Origin: Flavobacteriales bacterium
Lineage (GTDB): Bacteria > Bacteroidota > Bacteroidia > Flavobacteriales > Flavobacteriaceae
Reading direction: 5' to 3'
DNA length: 64,000 bases
Assembly: GCA_027066365.1 (NCBI GenBank)
Contig: JAMONV010000018.1
Coordinates: 62,001 to 126,000 of the forward strand
Part shown: positions 1 to 8,522 of the stretch, one piece after another
Layout: each line of letters opens with the position of its first letter
Numbering within the stretch: the stretch's first letter is position 1
The notes under the pieces: generated by a model
Database searches by the model: none
What the model was told of the DNA's origin: nothing
The model's input: the letters and a program-made list of their open reading frames with translations, nothing else
Position numbers and translations under genes: made by a program

Positions 1-563
1 GCCCTATCGGGAGCGGAAAATCCACGGTAGCTGATTTTTTTGGAAAAACTTATGGCATTCCAATTTATTATGCCGATCATGAAGCGAAAAAAGCTTATTT
101 CGATATTTTGATTAAACCTCAAATTGAAGCTTTGCTGGGTAAAGAAGTTTATCGGGACGGCTTACCCGATTACAAGTTAATAGGAGAAAAAGTTTTTCCC
201 CGCCCCACCATATTGAAAAAATTGGAAAATCTAATCCATCCCTTTGTGTATGAGGATTTTAAAAATTGGTTAAAGCGTCAATGTATGCCGTATGTGATAT
301 TGGAAAACGCCTTGTTGCCGGCAAGCGAGTTTAAATTTTTTTGTGACGAAACCATAGTGATGCAACTTCCGCAAGAAGAACAAATAAACCGTATCGTGAA
401 GCGCGACGGGTTAAGCCGTAAGGCTATTTTAGACCGGTTGGCCCGTCAAACCGGTTTGGATTATCGATCTATAAATGCAAGATGGTATTTGGAAAATTTA
501 CAATCTTTTAAAAAACTTATTCCTATTCTGCATGAAATTCATCGTTTTATGGTAAAAAAATAA
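1..563 (+). CDS. coaE: Dephospho-CoA kinase, 5' truncated by window edge
   Basis: Last step of coenzyme A synthesis: ATP-dependent phosphorylation of the 3'-OH of dephospho-CoA, in the cytoplasm. The reading frame is open from base 3, and the first visible residues are the P-loop 'PIGSGKST', so only the start codon and a few N-terminal residues are missing. The DxxxAKKAY-like stretch after the P-loop and the later arginine-rich lid ('RIVKRDGLSRKAILDRLARQ') fit the CoaE family. An internal TTG at 108 is not the start, because the P-loop lies upstream of it. The gene ends about 100 bases before a histidine kinase on the same strand, with a separate promoter between. Identification is firm; the exact start lies outside the window. 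Confidence 0.93.
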   Translation, partial: PIGSGKSTVADFFGKTYGIPIYYADHEAKKAYFDILIKPQIEALLGKEVYRDGLPDYKLIGEKVFPRPTILKKLENLIHPFVYEDFKNWLKRQCMPYVILENALLPASEFKFFCDETIVMQLPQEEQINRIVKRDGLSRKAILDRLARQTGLDYRSINARWYLENLQSFKKLIPILHEIHRFMVKK

Positions 564-632
564 ATTTTTTGTATTGATGAGTTTTGATATTTAAAAAGAT
601 TGGCTCATTTTAAGTAAAAAAAGTATAAGATA

Positions 633-664
633 TTTGTCCTGATTAAAAAAATGTTATAACTTTG
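633..664 (+). promoter_or_regulatory. Bacteroidota-type promoter for the histidine kinase
   Basis: TTTG at 633-636, a 20-nt spacer, then TAACTTTG at 657-664: an exact match to the primary-sigma consensus of Bacteroidota (TTTG N19-21 TAnnTTTG). The -7 box ends only 4 bases before the kinase ATG at 669, so the transcript is probably leaderless (inference). Confidence 0.75.
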
Positions 665-668
665 TGGT

Positions 669-2009
669 ATGAAAAAAGTGGTGAGCTTTAGCGGGTATGT
701 TTTGGCTTTTGCATTATTGGGGATAATATTCGTTCAGGTAGTATTTATAAAAAAGGAAAAGGAATTGATTATCCGGCAGTTTAACAGGGCTGCAGGAGAC
801 GCCATATCGGATGCCGCCAATAAAATTTCGGAATCGGCTAAGGAAAAAGTGATAAATCTTTATCGTTCGGATAACCGTATGCTATTGGATTTACTTTCCG
901 AAAAAGATACTTCTTTGCCGCTGGAGCCGAATCCGGAAAATTTAAAACATTTTTTTGGTCAATTGGCTTTGCGTCGTTATTTGGATAAAAACGACGTGCA
1001 GGAAATCATCGAACGTGAATTGGACAAGCGAAGTATTGATTATCCTTTTGAGTTTGCCATAACCTACAATGGTGTTCCAACGAATGTTAAAACGTTGAAA
1101 TATCAAAAAAAGAAAATAGAGATTAACGTACCGTTATTTAAAAATATCGATGCCGGTACGCGCTATCGTTTGTCGGTGACTTTTGACAGTTCCGATGTTT
1201 TCGGAACCTCGTTTTTGCTGCTAGAAATATTGGGTTTCATATTTATTTTTATCATCTTAACCATTTATTTATTCACCTTGTTTCAGTCGATGAAGAATAA
1301 GCATTTGATTGAAATGAAAAACGATTTTATCAATAATATAACCCATGAGTTTAAAACCCCTATTGCTACCATAAATTTGGTGATTGATTCGATGAAAAGT
1401 CCGGCGGTGATTAGCAATCCGGAGAAATTGAGAGAATATTTAAACATTTTGAAGCAAGAAAACAAACGCATGCTCGATCAGGTGGAGAAAATTTTGTTTT
1501 TGGGAAAATTGGAACAAAACAAAGTGCTATGGAATGAAACCGAAGTGGAATTGCATGAGATCATCCAAAAGGCAGTGGAACAAATCAAGTTTATTTTGAA
1601 GAAGAAAAACGGAAAAATCATTGCCGATTTGGAGGCGGAAAACGATTTGGTGAAAGGCGACCCGCTCTTTTTGATGAATCTTTTTGTGAATTTACTTGAT
1701 AATGCGATTAAGTATAATAATAACGAACCGGTTATTGAAATAAGAACTTATAACAAAAATAATTTTATTGTGGTGGAAATTAAAGACAACGGAGTGGGGA
1801 TGAACCGTCAGGTGCAAAGCAGGATTTTTGAAAAATTTTATCGTAAACCCAGTGGAGACGTCCATTCGGTTCGCGGTCACGGTATAGGTTTGACGTTGGT
1901 CAAGCAAGTAATGGATAAGATGAACGGACATATTTATGTGGAAAGCGAAGAAGGAAAAGGGACGGAATTCAGTCTTTATTTTCCGCTAATTGGTAAAGAA
2001 ACGGAATAA
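669..2009 (+). CDS. Sensor histidine kinase, RprX-like
   Basis: Membrane sensor kinase of 446 aa that would autophosphorylate on His and pass the phosphate to the response regulator encoded next. It has TM1 at about residues 8-27, a periplasmic sensor region, and TM2 at about 181-205 ('FIFIFIILTIYLF'). The HisKA H-box is 'NNITHEFKTPIATI' (His near 225). The ATPase domain has N-box 'NLLDNAIKYN', G1 'DNGVGMN' and G2 'GHGIGLTLVKQ'. No recognised ligand domain lies between the TMs. The neighbouring regulator and the coaE/rsmE context match the RprX/RprY pair known from Bacteroides; that assignment is inference from architecture and context, and the signal is unknown. Confidence 0.9.
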   Translation: MKKVVSFSGYVLAFALLGIIFVQVVFIKKEKELIIRQFNRAAGDAISDAANKISESAKEKVINLYRSDNRMLLDLLSEKDTSLPLEPNPENLKHFFGQLALRRYLDKNDVQEIIERELDKRSIDYPFEFAITYNGVPTNVKTLKYQKKKIEINVPLFKNIDAGTRYRLSVTFDSSDVFGTSFLLLEILGFIFIFIILTIYLFTLFQSMKNKHLIEMKNDFINNITHEFKTPIATINLVIDSMKSPAVISNPEKLREYLNILKQENKRMLDQVEKILFLGKLEQNKVLWNETEVELHEIIQKAVEQIKFILKKKNGKIIADLEAENDLVKGDPLFLMNLFVNLLDNAIKYNNNEPVIEIRTYNKNNFIVVEIKDNGVGMNRQVQSRIFEKFYRKPSGDVHSVRGHGIGLTLVKQVMDKMNGHIYVESEEGKGTEFSLYFPLIGKETE

Positions 2010-2040
2010 AATAGATATAAACATTAAAAATCTAAGTATT

Positions 2041-2781
2041 ATGGAAAAACAAAAAAGAATCCTACTGGTAGAAGACGACCCCAATTTCGGTCCCATGTTG
2101 AGGGATTTCCTGAAATTGAACAACTATGACGTGGTTTTGGCCACGAACGGTATCGACGGTTTGGAAAAATTCAAAACCGGTGATTACAACTTGGTATTGT
2201 TGGACATTATGATGCCATACAAAGACGGTTTTACCTTGGCCGAAGAAATTCGCAAGCGTAATCAAGACATTCCGATTATTTTCATTACGGCTCGCACCAT
2301 GAAAGAAGATATCGTAAAGGGATATCAAGTGGGTGCCGACGATTATGTGACCAAGCCGTTTGACTCGGAAGTCTTGCTCTACAAGATTAAATCATTGCTT
2401 AACCGAAGCACCAAGGTGACCGAAACCAAAAAAGAACAATTTAAATTCAAGATCGGGGATTTTGATTTCGATGCCAAGCTTCGTTTGTTGAAATATAAAA
2501 ACGAAGAGCCGCAAAAGCTTTCTCCCAAGGAAGCCAAGCTTTTGAAAATGTTGGCCGAACACAAAAACGATTTGATGCCGCGTGAGAAGGCCTTGAACAA
2601 AATTTGGCTTGACGACAATTATTTTACTTCGCGTAGCATGGATGTGTATATTGCCAAGTTGCGTAAATATTTGTCCAAAGATCCCAATGTGGCTATCGTG
2701 AATATTCACGGTGAAGGTTTTCGCCTGGTGGATGAATCGGACAATGGCGAAGAAAGCGCAACCGAAGAAGGTCAAGAATAA
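2041..2781 (+). CDS. OmpR-family response regulator, RprY-like
   Basis: DNA-binding response regulator of 246 aa, partner of the kinase 31 bases upstream. The receiver domain is at residues 1-125, with the acidic pair 'VEDD', phospho-acceptor Asp in 'LLDIMMPYKDG', the conserved Thr in 'FITAR' and the Lys in 'VTKPFD'. A winged-helix Trans_reg_C domain follows at about 140-235 ('SRSMDVYIAKLRKYL', 'GEGFRLV'). An upstream in-frame TTG at 1990 overlaps the kinase and gives residues unlike the family, so the ATG at 2041 before 'MEKQKRILLVEDD' is chosen. It overlaps rsmE by 38 bases. It probably controls envelope or stress genes, as RprY does; this is inference. Confidence 0.92.
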   Translation: MEKQKRILLVEDDPNFGPMLRDFLKLNNYDVVLATNGIDGLEKFKTGDYNLVLLDIMMPYKDGFTLAEEIRKRNQDIPIIFITARTMKEDIVKGYQVGADDYVTKPFDSEVLLYKIKSLLNRSTKVTETKKEQFKFKIGDFDFDAKLRLLKYKNEEPQKLSPKEAKLLKMLAEHKNDLMPREKALNKIWLDDNYFTSRSMDVYIAKLRKYLSKDPNVAIVNIHGEGFRLVDESDNGEESATEEGQE

Positions 2782-3490
2782 ACGCCTACCGGTGCGTGAA
2801 AAAACCGGTCAATATTTTTATGCGCCGGAGGTGACGGACGGTGTGGTGGCTTTCGATACGTTTGAAAGCCGCCATATTGTTCGTGTATTGCGCAAACGAA
2901 AAGGCGACCGCCTGTGGATAACGAATGGAAAGGGGCGGTTATTTGAAGCGGAAATTTTCGATGATTATTCCACTGCAGTGCAAGCGCATATTGTGCGGGT
3001 TAAGGAATTTGAGCCGCCGGTTAAGCACTTGCATTTGTTTTTGGCGCCATTGAAATCCGCCGACCGGATGACTTTTGCATTGGAAAAGGCGGTGGAATTG
3101 GGTGTGACTTCCATTACGCCGGTTCTAACACGCTATACCGAACGCAAGCAAATTAAATACGAGCGATGGGAAAAAATCATTATTTCGGCTTTAAAGCAGT
3201 CCATGCGGGTTTTTAAGCCGCTATTGAGTGAATCCGTTTCGTTGATGCAATTGGAACCGGTGGAAAAACAGCGTTTCGTAGCCTTATGTGAAGCATCGAA
3301 ATTCGAAAATAAAACTTATGAAGTTTCAAAGGAAGCAGCCGTTTTGATTGGTCCCGAAGGCGGATTTTCTCAGGCGGAAAAACAATATTTGTTCACTTCC
3401 GGATGGAAGGCAGTGTCTTTGGGTAAACAGAGACTACGCGCCGAAACGGCCGTCGTGGTTGCCGTGTGTAAGTTTTTCCAAAACGATTAA
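2744..3490 (+). CDS. rsmE: 16S rRNA m3U1498 methyltransferase RsmE
   Basis: SPOUT-family methyltransferase that makes N3-methyluridine at 16S rRNA position 1498 (E. coli numbering), using SAM. Of 248 aa, the N-terminal PUA-like part contains 'FYAPEV' and 'SRHIVRVLRKRKGD'. The C-terminal trefoil-knot SAM site shows 'VLIGPEGGFSQAEK' and 'SLGKQRLRAETAVV', both diagnostic. The ATG at 2744 is chosen over the GTG at 2711, because the extra 11 residues have no family counterpart. Even so, the start lies 38 bases inside the response regulator gene in another frame, implying coupled translation. The basic N-terminal tail (KKAQPKKVKNKR) is longer than usual. Confidence 0.93.
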   Translation: MAKKAQPKKVKNKRLPVREKTGQYFYAPEVTDGVVAFDTFESRHIVRVLRKRKGDRLWITNGKGRLFEAEIFDDYSTAVQAHIVRVKEFEPPVKHLHLFLAPLKSADRMTFALEKAVELGVTSITPVLTRYTERKQIKYERWEKIIISALKQSMRVFKPLLSESVSLMQLEPVEKQRFVALCEASKFENKTYEVSKEAAVLIGPEGGFSQAEKQYLFTSGWKAVSLGKQRLRAETAVVVAVCKFFQND

Positions 3491-3503
3491 AAACCGAAAA
3501 AAC

Positions 3504-3578
3504 ATGTTGGAGAAAATTTTACGCTTTGTATTTTGGACGGGATTGTTGCTGGTGGCGATTTGGTATTACAGTCATTAA
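3504..3578 (+). CDS. Possible 24-residue membrane peptide
   Basis: A short frame starting ATG 13 bases after the rsmE stop encodes a basic start (MLEKILR) and one hydrophobic helix (FVFWTGLLLVAIWYY). The run of hydrophobic residues and the operon-like spacing make a real single-TM peptide possible. At this length, chance cannot be excluded. Function unknown. Confidence 0.3.
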   Translation: MLEKILRFVFWTGLLLVAIWYYSH

Positions 3579-3584
3579 AAAAAG

Positions 3585-3671
3585 CGGAGAGGGAGGGATT
3601 CGAACCCTCGGTCCGCTTGCACGGACAACGGTTTTCAAGACCGCCGCATTCAACCGCTCTGCCACCTCTCC
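3585..3671 (-). tRNA. tRNA-Ser (anticodon TGA)
   Basis: 87-nt tRNA with a 7-bp acceptor stem (GGAGAGG/CCTCTCC), discriminator G, a long variable arm typical of tRNA-Ser, and anticodon loop CTTGAAA with anticodon TGA, which reads UCA. T-arm GGTTCGAATCC is intact. No CCA is encoded. A T-run follows the 3' end. Confidence 0.95.
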
Positions 3672-3682
3672 GTTCGGCTGCG

Positions 3683-3690
3683 CAAATATA
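3683..3690 (-). promoter_or_regulatory. -7 box upstream of tRNA-Ser
   Basis: TATATTTG on the minus strand matches TAnnTTTG and lies 12 bases before the mature tRNA 5' end. The -33 element at the right distance is weak. Confidence 0.5.
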
Positions 3691-3719
3691 GAAATTTTTC
3701 CGTAAAGCATGTCGAAATC

Positions 3720-4559
3720 TTAGAAGTCGCCCAAAGTTTCGGGCAATTGTTTTAAGGCTTTTTCCAATTGTTCGTCGTTGAGCGGTTTGCCGTGCCAGCG
3801 ATAATCATCTTCCATAAAATCGACTCCGTAGCCCATTTTGGTGTGTAGCAATACGGCTACGGGTTTGCCGTTTCCGGTTCTGTTTCGGGCTTCGGTCATC
3901 CCTTCGATAACGGCATCCAGGTTGTTCCCTTGTTTGATGTCCACCGTATCCCATCCGAAAGCTTTCATCTTGGTTTTGAGGTCGCCTAAGCTCAAAACTT
4001 TATCGACCGGTCCGTCGATTTGTGCATTGTTATAATCGATGGTGGAAATGATATTGTCGATTCCTTTAGCGCCGGCATACAGCACGGCTTCCCAGATTTG
4101 TCCTTCTTGAAATTCGCCGTCGCCATGAAGCGAATATACCAAATGCGGGTCGTTGTTTAGTTTTTTTCCACGTGCCGCACCGATCGCCACCGATAAACCC
4201 TGGCCCAAGGAACCGGATGCAATTCTAACGCCGGGCAAACGGTCATGCACCGAAGGATGTCCTTGCAATTGGGAACCCAATTGACGGAAGCTTTTCAATT
4301 CTTTTACGGGAAAATAACCGCGGCGCGCCAAAGTGGCGTAGTAAACCGGTGTGATATGTCCGTTGGAAAGGATAAACAAATCTTCGCCGCTGGCATTTTC
4401 GGAGTCGAAATGGGAGGGGTCGATATCTAAAATTTTAAAAAACAAGGCGGTAAAAAATTCCACTGTTCCCAAGGAACCGCCCGGATGTCCCGATTGCGCA
4501 TGATGAACCATTCGCACGATATCTCTTCGTATTTGGGATGGTAATAGATGAATGTCCAT
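3720..4559 (-). CDS. Transketolase, N-terminal (TPP-binding) subunit
   Basis: Half of a split transketolase (279 aa), the thiamine-diphosphate-binding subunit for C2 transfer between sugar phosphates in the non-oxidative pentose phosphate route. Diagnostic stretches are 'QSGHPGGSLGTVEF', 'LSNGHITPVYYA', 'SLGQGLSVAIG', and the TPP/Mg motif 'HGDGEFQEGQIWEA' with a following Asn. Length matches the N-terminal subunit of split enzymes; the pyrimidine-binding C-terminal half is absent from this protein. In most genomes with split transketolase the C-terminal subunit gene is directly downstream; here tRNA-Ser follows and no partner is visible in the window. The start ATG is clear, and a -7 box lies 25 bases upstream. 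Confidence 0.9.
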   Translation of the reverse strand: MDIHLLPSQIRRDIVRMVHHAQSGHPGGSLGTVEFFTALFFKILDIDPSHFDSENASGEDLFILSNGHITPVYYATLARRGYFPVKELKSFRQLGSQLQGHPSVHDRLPGVRIASGSLGQGLSVAIGAARGKKLNNDPHLVYSLHGDGEFQEGQIWEAVLYAGAKGIDNIISTIDYNNAQIDGPVDKVLSLGDLKTKMKAFGWDTVDIKQGNNLDAVIEGMTEARNRTGNGKPVAVLLHTKMGYGVDFMEDDYRWHGKPLNDEQLEKALKQLPETLGDF

Positions 4560-4583
4560 TTTTTGAAATTTGAAAAATCTCTA

Positions 4584-4591
4584 CAAAGTTA
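4584..4591 (-). promoter_or_regulatory. -7 box upstream of transketolase subunit
   Basis: TAACTTTG on the minus strand matches the Bacteroidota -7 consensus, 25 bases before the ATG. No good TTTG at the -33 position. Confidence 0.5.
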
Positions 4592-4841
4592 CGGAAAAGT
4601 TTACTTATGCCGATAAAAGATTGAAAAAATCGAATTTTGTTTAACCGATTGATTGTCAATTTGTTTCTGTTTGTATGCGCAGTTTTGAGTGAGCAGGAAA
4701 AAAACGGAAAAAATTTTGTCCCGATTTTCCGGATTTTGGATTTTATGGACAACGGATGAAAAAACGAAAGCTATATTTGTAGTGTAACAAAGTTATGAAA
4801 TCTCCTTTTGGGGTTTAGCCGTTCTTTCTCCTTTAGTTTTT

Positions 4842-6008
4842 TTAAGGAAGCGGGTTAAGGGGCAGACCCGCTTCTTTTTTGAGTTGAAATTTTAGAACGG
4901 GTTTGAGTGTTTTTACAGGATGTCGCGGGATAAATTTTAATCCGCGTTTGATATTGGAGCGATGTATTTTTAAAATCCGGTTGATATATAAATTTAATTT
5001 GAGCATTTTACGGAAATCTTCAAATGAAGTGAAGTAATACTTGTCACGGATAAAATCGTCCACGGGGAGAACTTCAAAATACCATTTATTGTCTAATTCG
5101 TATTTGTATGTCCAAACAGGTATGTAGCCGGCTTCCGCTATTTTTATGCGGCCTGATTTTTTGACCAATTCAAGATAAAAGATAATACTTCCGTCGCGTG
5201 GATAGGTGCGTTGATTGGAAATAAAATTTCCCAAGGAATAAACTGTGAGTTTGTTTTCGTTGAATCTGACGGGTTGAACCACATGCGGGTGCGATCCGAT
5301 AATGATACGCACGCCTTGGCGATGAAGAAACTTTTCCAATTCCAATTGTGATTGATGCGGTCGGGACTGATATTGAATGCCCCAATGAAGGAAAACAATG
5401 ATTAAATCGGGGTGGTATTGTCTGGATTTTTTCAAATCGGCTTTGATTTGTGTAGTATCAATCAAATTGACTATCGCCGGTTTCGGAACAGGTAAGCCGT
5501 TGGTGCCGTATGTATAATTAAGCAATGCAATCCGAAATCCTTTTCGATCGAGGATTAAAGGATTTTTTTCGTTTCGGTCTTGTGCGGATTTAAAAGTGCC
5601 TGTTTGTGCGATTTTGTTTTGTTTTAAAATTTCAATGGTTTTGAAAATTCCGGTTTTTCCCTTGTCGGCACTGTGATTGTTGGCGGTTACCAATACGTTA
5701 AAGCCTGCATTTTTGAGTGCTTTTGCCAGTGCGGCCGGGGCGCTGAATCGCGGGTAACCCGAATAGGGTTTTGAGCCCAGTGTAGTTTCCAAATTTCCGA
5801 TAACGAAATCCGCTTGCGAAAAAATATGTTTTACGTATATGAAACTGTTGTTAAAATCATAAGTTTTTATTTTATCGTTCCGGGCCGCTTCGATTTGGGG
5901 TTTATGCATCATGATATCCCCCGTAAACATCAGACGAAGGGTGTCATTTTGACCGTATAAATGTATATAAGGTATAAATCCGGTTAGAAGAATCAAAAAT
6001 TTTTTCAT
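4842..6008 (-). CDS. CapA-family metallophosphatase-like secreted protein
   Basis: A 388-aa protein of the PGA_cap/CapA family (calcineurin-like fold related to poly-gamma-glutamate capsule protein CapA). A signal peptide is visible (KKFLILLTGFIPYIHLYG). Metal-site-like motifs are 'FTGDIMMHKP', 'GNLETTLG', 'VTANNHSADKG', 'VFLHWGIQYQ' and 'IGSHPHVVQPV', all typical of the family. The ATG at 6008 is taken rather than the TTG one codon earlier. The basic C-terminal tail (about residues 340-388) is not a recognised domain. No capB/capC neighbours are present, so polyglutamate synthesis is unlikely; in Bacteroidota such lone CapA proteins are probably envelope hydrolases of unknown substrate. Confidence 0.85.
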   Translation of the reverse strand: MKKFLILLTGFIPYIHLYGQNDTLRLMFTGDIMMHKPQIEAARNDKIKTYDFNNSFIYVKHIFSQADFVIGNLETTLGSKPYSGYPRFSAPAALAKALKNAGFNVLVTANNHSADKGKTGIFKTIEILKQNKIAQTGTFKSAQDRNEKNPLILDRKGFRIALLNYTYGTNGLPVPKPAIVNLIDTTQIKADLKKSRQYHPDLIIVFLHWGIQYQSRPHQSQLELEKFLHRQGVRIIIGSHPHVVQPVRFNENKLTVYSLGNFISNQRTYPRDGSIIFYLELVKKSGRIKIAEAGYIPVWTYKYELDNKWYFEVLPVDDFIRDKYYFTSFEDFRKMLKLNLYINRILKIHRSNIKRGLKFIPRHPVKTLKPVLKFQLKKEAGLPLNPLP

Positions 6009-6013
6009 CAATT

Positions 6014-6021
6014 CAAAGATA
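6014..6021 (-). promoter_or_regulatory. -7 box abutting the CapA-like gene
   Basis: TATCTTTG on the minus strand ends 5 bases before the ATG at 6008, predicting a leader of about 0-1 nt. No convincing -33 element. Confidence 0.45.
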
Positions 6022-6220
6022 TAAAAATAAGTGCACTTGATATTTCGGCTTGATTACTGACATTCGTATCAATGAATTTAGTGTTCAAATGAATGAAATA
6101 TATTTATTGAATAACCCAAATGATTTTGAAATTAAAAATTATTTGTATTATTGCGGCTGAAAAATTGATAAAATTTTATTTTGGTATAAATTTTGCAATA
6201 TTCGGGCAAAAAGCTGAAAT

Positions 6221-6853
6221 ATGAAAAAGGCATTCCAATATATTATTCCTGTAGTGTTGATTGTTGCCGGGTTGGTCAATGTTTGGTATGGTTTTGAGGA
6301 AGAGAAGAAACAGCCGGTGGTTTTTGTTATTGATCGTCCCGAGCCGAAACCGGTTATTTATCCGCAATGGGAAACCGGGCGGGCACAATCGACGGAGCAA
6401 GTGCATATCCCCGAAGTTGGGAAGGACTTTGTTGGATTTAAGGAAGCGTTGGCATTTAATGAATCGGGCGGAAATTATCATGTGGTGAATTCATTGGGAT
6501 TCATGGGAAAATATCAATTCGGGCCGGGTACTTTGCGTTATTTGGGAATTGATCGCCGTCAATTTTTGAAAAGTCCCGAATTGCAGGAGAAGGCTTTCAA
6601 GAAATACATGCAAGAAAATCGTAGATTACTGGCAAAGGAAATTCATCGATTTAACGGAAGTTATATCCATGGAATCCGAATAACGGAATCGGGAATTTTG
6701 GCGGCGGCGCATTTGGCCGGAGCGGGAGCGGTAAAAAAATATTTACGTAGCGGCGGGCGTGTTTCCGCCAAGGATGCATACGGGACACGTATTGAGGATT
6801 ATTTGCGCCGGTTTGCCGGATATGATTTGTCACAATTCGATAAGGTTCAATAA
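6221..6853 (+). CDS. Lysozyme-fold / transglycosylase-like envelope protein
   Basis: A 210-aa protein with an N-terminal membrane anchor or signal (FQYIIPVVLIVAGLVNVWYG). A compact lysozyme-superfamily domain begins at 'FKEALAFNESGGNYHVVNSLGF'. The Glu in 'FNESGG' is the expected catalytic acid of SLT-type lytic transglycosylases, followed by 'GKYQFGPGTLRYLG' in place of the usual AxGLxQ motif. The later 'AAAHLAGAGAVKKYLRSGG' also fits lysozyme-fold helices. It probably cleaves or binds peptidoglycan in the periplasm. The stop overlaps the convergent hemW by 7 bases. Assignment rests on motif recognition only. Confidence 0.7.
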   Translation: MKKAFQYIIPVVLIVAGLVNVWYGFEEEKKQPVVFVIDRPEPKPVIYPQWETGRAQSTEQVHIPEVGKDFVGFKEALAFNESGGNYHVVNSLGFMGKYQFGPGTLRYLGIDRRQFLKSPELQEKAFKKYMQENRRLLAKEIHRFNGSYIHGIRITESGILAAAHLAGAGAVKKYLRSGGRVSAKDAYGTRIEDYLRRFAGYDLSQFDKVQ

Positions 6854-7971
6854 ATCAATTGGGTTAGGATATTATCGGAGGTGAAAAGAGCCGCTTCGAC
6901 GAGTAACCAACGACCGTTTTCTTTTTTTAACAGACCTTGATGTGCCAGTTTTCGGGCTTGATTGATAAAATAATCGAAAAATTCGGGGAATTTGCGTGCG
7001 ATTTCGGCTTCGGGAACGCCGGCGACGAGATGACGGAAACGTGTAATGAGATATTCGTTGTATAATTCGCGAGGTTTCAGAACTTCGAACTTCTCGAAAT
7101 TTTCGTGTTTTTCCATGTATTTCATGTAGGAATGTATGTTGGGCGGGTTGAATTTTCGTAGGTTTTTCCCGTTGAAAGAATGGGCGGCGGGCCCGAAACC
7201 GGCATAAGGTTCGCCTTGCCAATAGGCGGTATTGTGGCGGGCCTCCTTTCCGGGGTGGGCATAATTGGAAATTTCGTAATGTAAATAAGCTTCGGATAAT
7301 AGCATTTGTCGGGTTAATTTGAACTGACGTTCATAGCATTCGTCGGGAGTGAGTCGGAGTATATTTTTTTTGATTTGATATTGCAAAAGTGTTTTGGATT
7401 CGATGCTCAAAGCATAGGCGGACAGGTGCGGAATGTCAAGCTGTAAAAAGGTTTCCAATTGTTTTTGCCAATGTTCGGAGGTCATTCCGGGAATGCCGAA
7501 GATCAGGTCGATATTGATGTTGTCAAATCCGTATCGGCGGGCTAGCTCAATACTTTGAATGGCAGTTTTCGAGTTGTGATTTCGGTTGAGAAGTTTCAAT
7601 ATACCGTCGTCAAAGGATTGAATGCCTATGCTCAGGCGGTTTATACCGGCATTTTTCCAGCTTCGTAGCGTATCGGGATTGATGTCTTCGGGATTGGCTT
7701 CCAAGGTGATTTCCGCGTTCACCGGGATTTTGGCATGTTGAAACAAGTGGTTCAAGATTTCTTCAAGATAGCCTGTCTTTAAATAGGAAGGGGTTCCGCC
7801 ACCGAAATATATACTTCGGATTGCTTTGTTTTGCCATTCTCTCTTGCGCAGGTCAAGTTCGGTGTAAAGCGCTTTCACAAACCTGCTCTGATGCTTGATT
7901 TGTGTGGTGAAATAAAAATCGCAATAGCTGCATTTGCGATGACAAAACGGTATATGGAAATACAGGCGCAT
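6847..7971 (-). CDS. hemW: HemW-like radical SAM heme chaperone
   Basis: A 374-aa radical SAM protein of the HemN/HemW group. The N-terminus 'YFHIPFCHRKCSYCDFYF' carries the [4Fe-4S]-binding CxxxCxxC. The extra cysteine seen after this motif in true coproporphyrinogen III dehydrogenase (HemN) is Phe here, as in HemW. 'SIYFGGGTPSYL', 'EANPED', 'RLSIGIQSFDD' and 'DLIFGIPGMT' are typical family motifs, and the C-terminal HemN_C region is present. HemW inserts heme into respiratory enzymes rather than oxidising coproporphyrinogen; such genes are often mis-annotated as hemN. Start ATG directly before 'RLYFHIPFC' is secure. Confidence 0.9.
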   Translation of the reverse strand: MRLYFHIPFCHRKCSYCDFYFTTQIKHQSRFVKALYTELDLRKREWQNKAIRSIYFGGGTPSYLKTGYLEEILNHLFQHAKIPVNAEITLEANPEDINPDTLRSWKNAGINRLSIGIQSFDDGILKLLNRNHNSKTAIQSIELARRYGFDNINIDLIFGIPGMTSEHWQKQLETFLQLDIPHLSAYALSIESKTLLQYQIKKNILRLTPDECYERQFKLTRQMLLSEAYLHYEISNYAHPGKEARHNTAYWQGEPYAGFGPAAHSFNGKNLRKFNPPNIHSYMKYMEKHENFEKFEVLKPRELYNEYLITRFRHLVAGVPEAEIARKFPEFFDYFINQARKLAHQGLLKKENGRWLLVEAALFTSDNILTQLIY

Positions 7972-8033
7972 AAATGTAATTTATACCCCACAAATTACGA
8001 AAAAAAACACCCGAAATACGGAGGCGGGCAATA

Positions 8034-8504
8034 TCAACGAAAAATTCCTTCGTTGCCGCTGTTTTTATTTTGGCGAAAATGCCGCCACAAATTTTGGAAA
8101 TAGCAAGCCAGACAAAAACTGAAAATAACTTCCAGCAATACCGCAATAAGAAAAATGACTGCCGTAATACGGGCGGCTACCGGCCAATCCATGATAATAC
8201 TAAAGGTAAGGAATAAAGTGAAACTCATTCCCAACCGGGCGGCAAATGCTTTGGAGGATGCGTCGATTTCTTTGGGTTCGACGTGTAAATATTGTAAAAC
8301 AAAATTCAATAAACGGCAAATAAAACTGTAACGTATCCCGAGAAAGACGCGTAGAAAATAATCTACTGCCAAAACGTAAACGGGCCATACCCATTCTGCG
8401 GTTAAATACATGATCAATAGGGTGGCCGCCAAAGCCGAATATAACTTAATCAAATAAATATTGACTTTTTTGTAGTTAATTGGACATGCTGTATACCGGT
8501 TCAT
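8034..8504 (-). CDS. DUF4395-like membrane protein
   Basis: A 156-aa protein beginning 'MNRYTACPINYKKVN', with about four hydrophobic helices (approximate residues 22-50, 58-75, 100-118, 120-140). The CPxNxxxVN start followed by 'LRVFLGIRYSF' and a C-terminal 'CLACYFQNLW' resembles the DUF4395 family, some members of which sit next to thioredoxin-like proteins. The ATG at 8504 is preferred over an upstream one at 8534, because the conserved CP motif follows directly. Two cysteines near the C-terminus (FCLAC) could be redox-active; this is speculation. Function unknown. Confidence 0.65.
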   Translation of the reverse strand: MNRYTACPINYKKVNIYLIKLYSALAATLLIMYLTAEWVWPVYVLAVDYFLRVFLGIRYSFICRLLNFVLQYLHVEPKEIDASSKAFAARLGMSFTLFLTFSIIMDWPVAARITAVIFLIAVLLEVIFSFCLACYFQNLWRHFRQNKNSGNEGIFR

Positions 8505-8522
8505 CTCAATCTTTTTTTGTAA

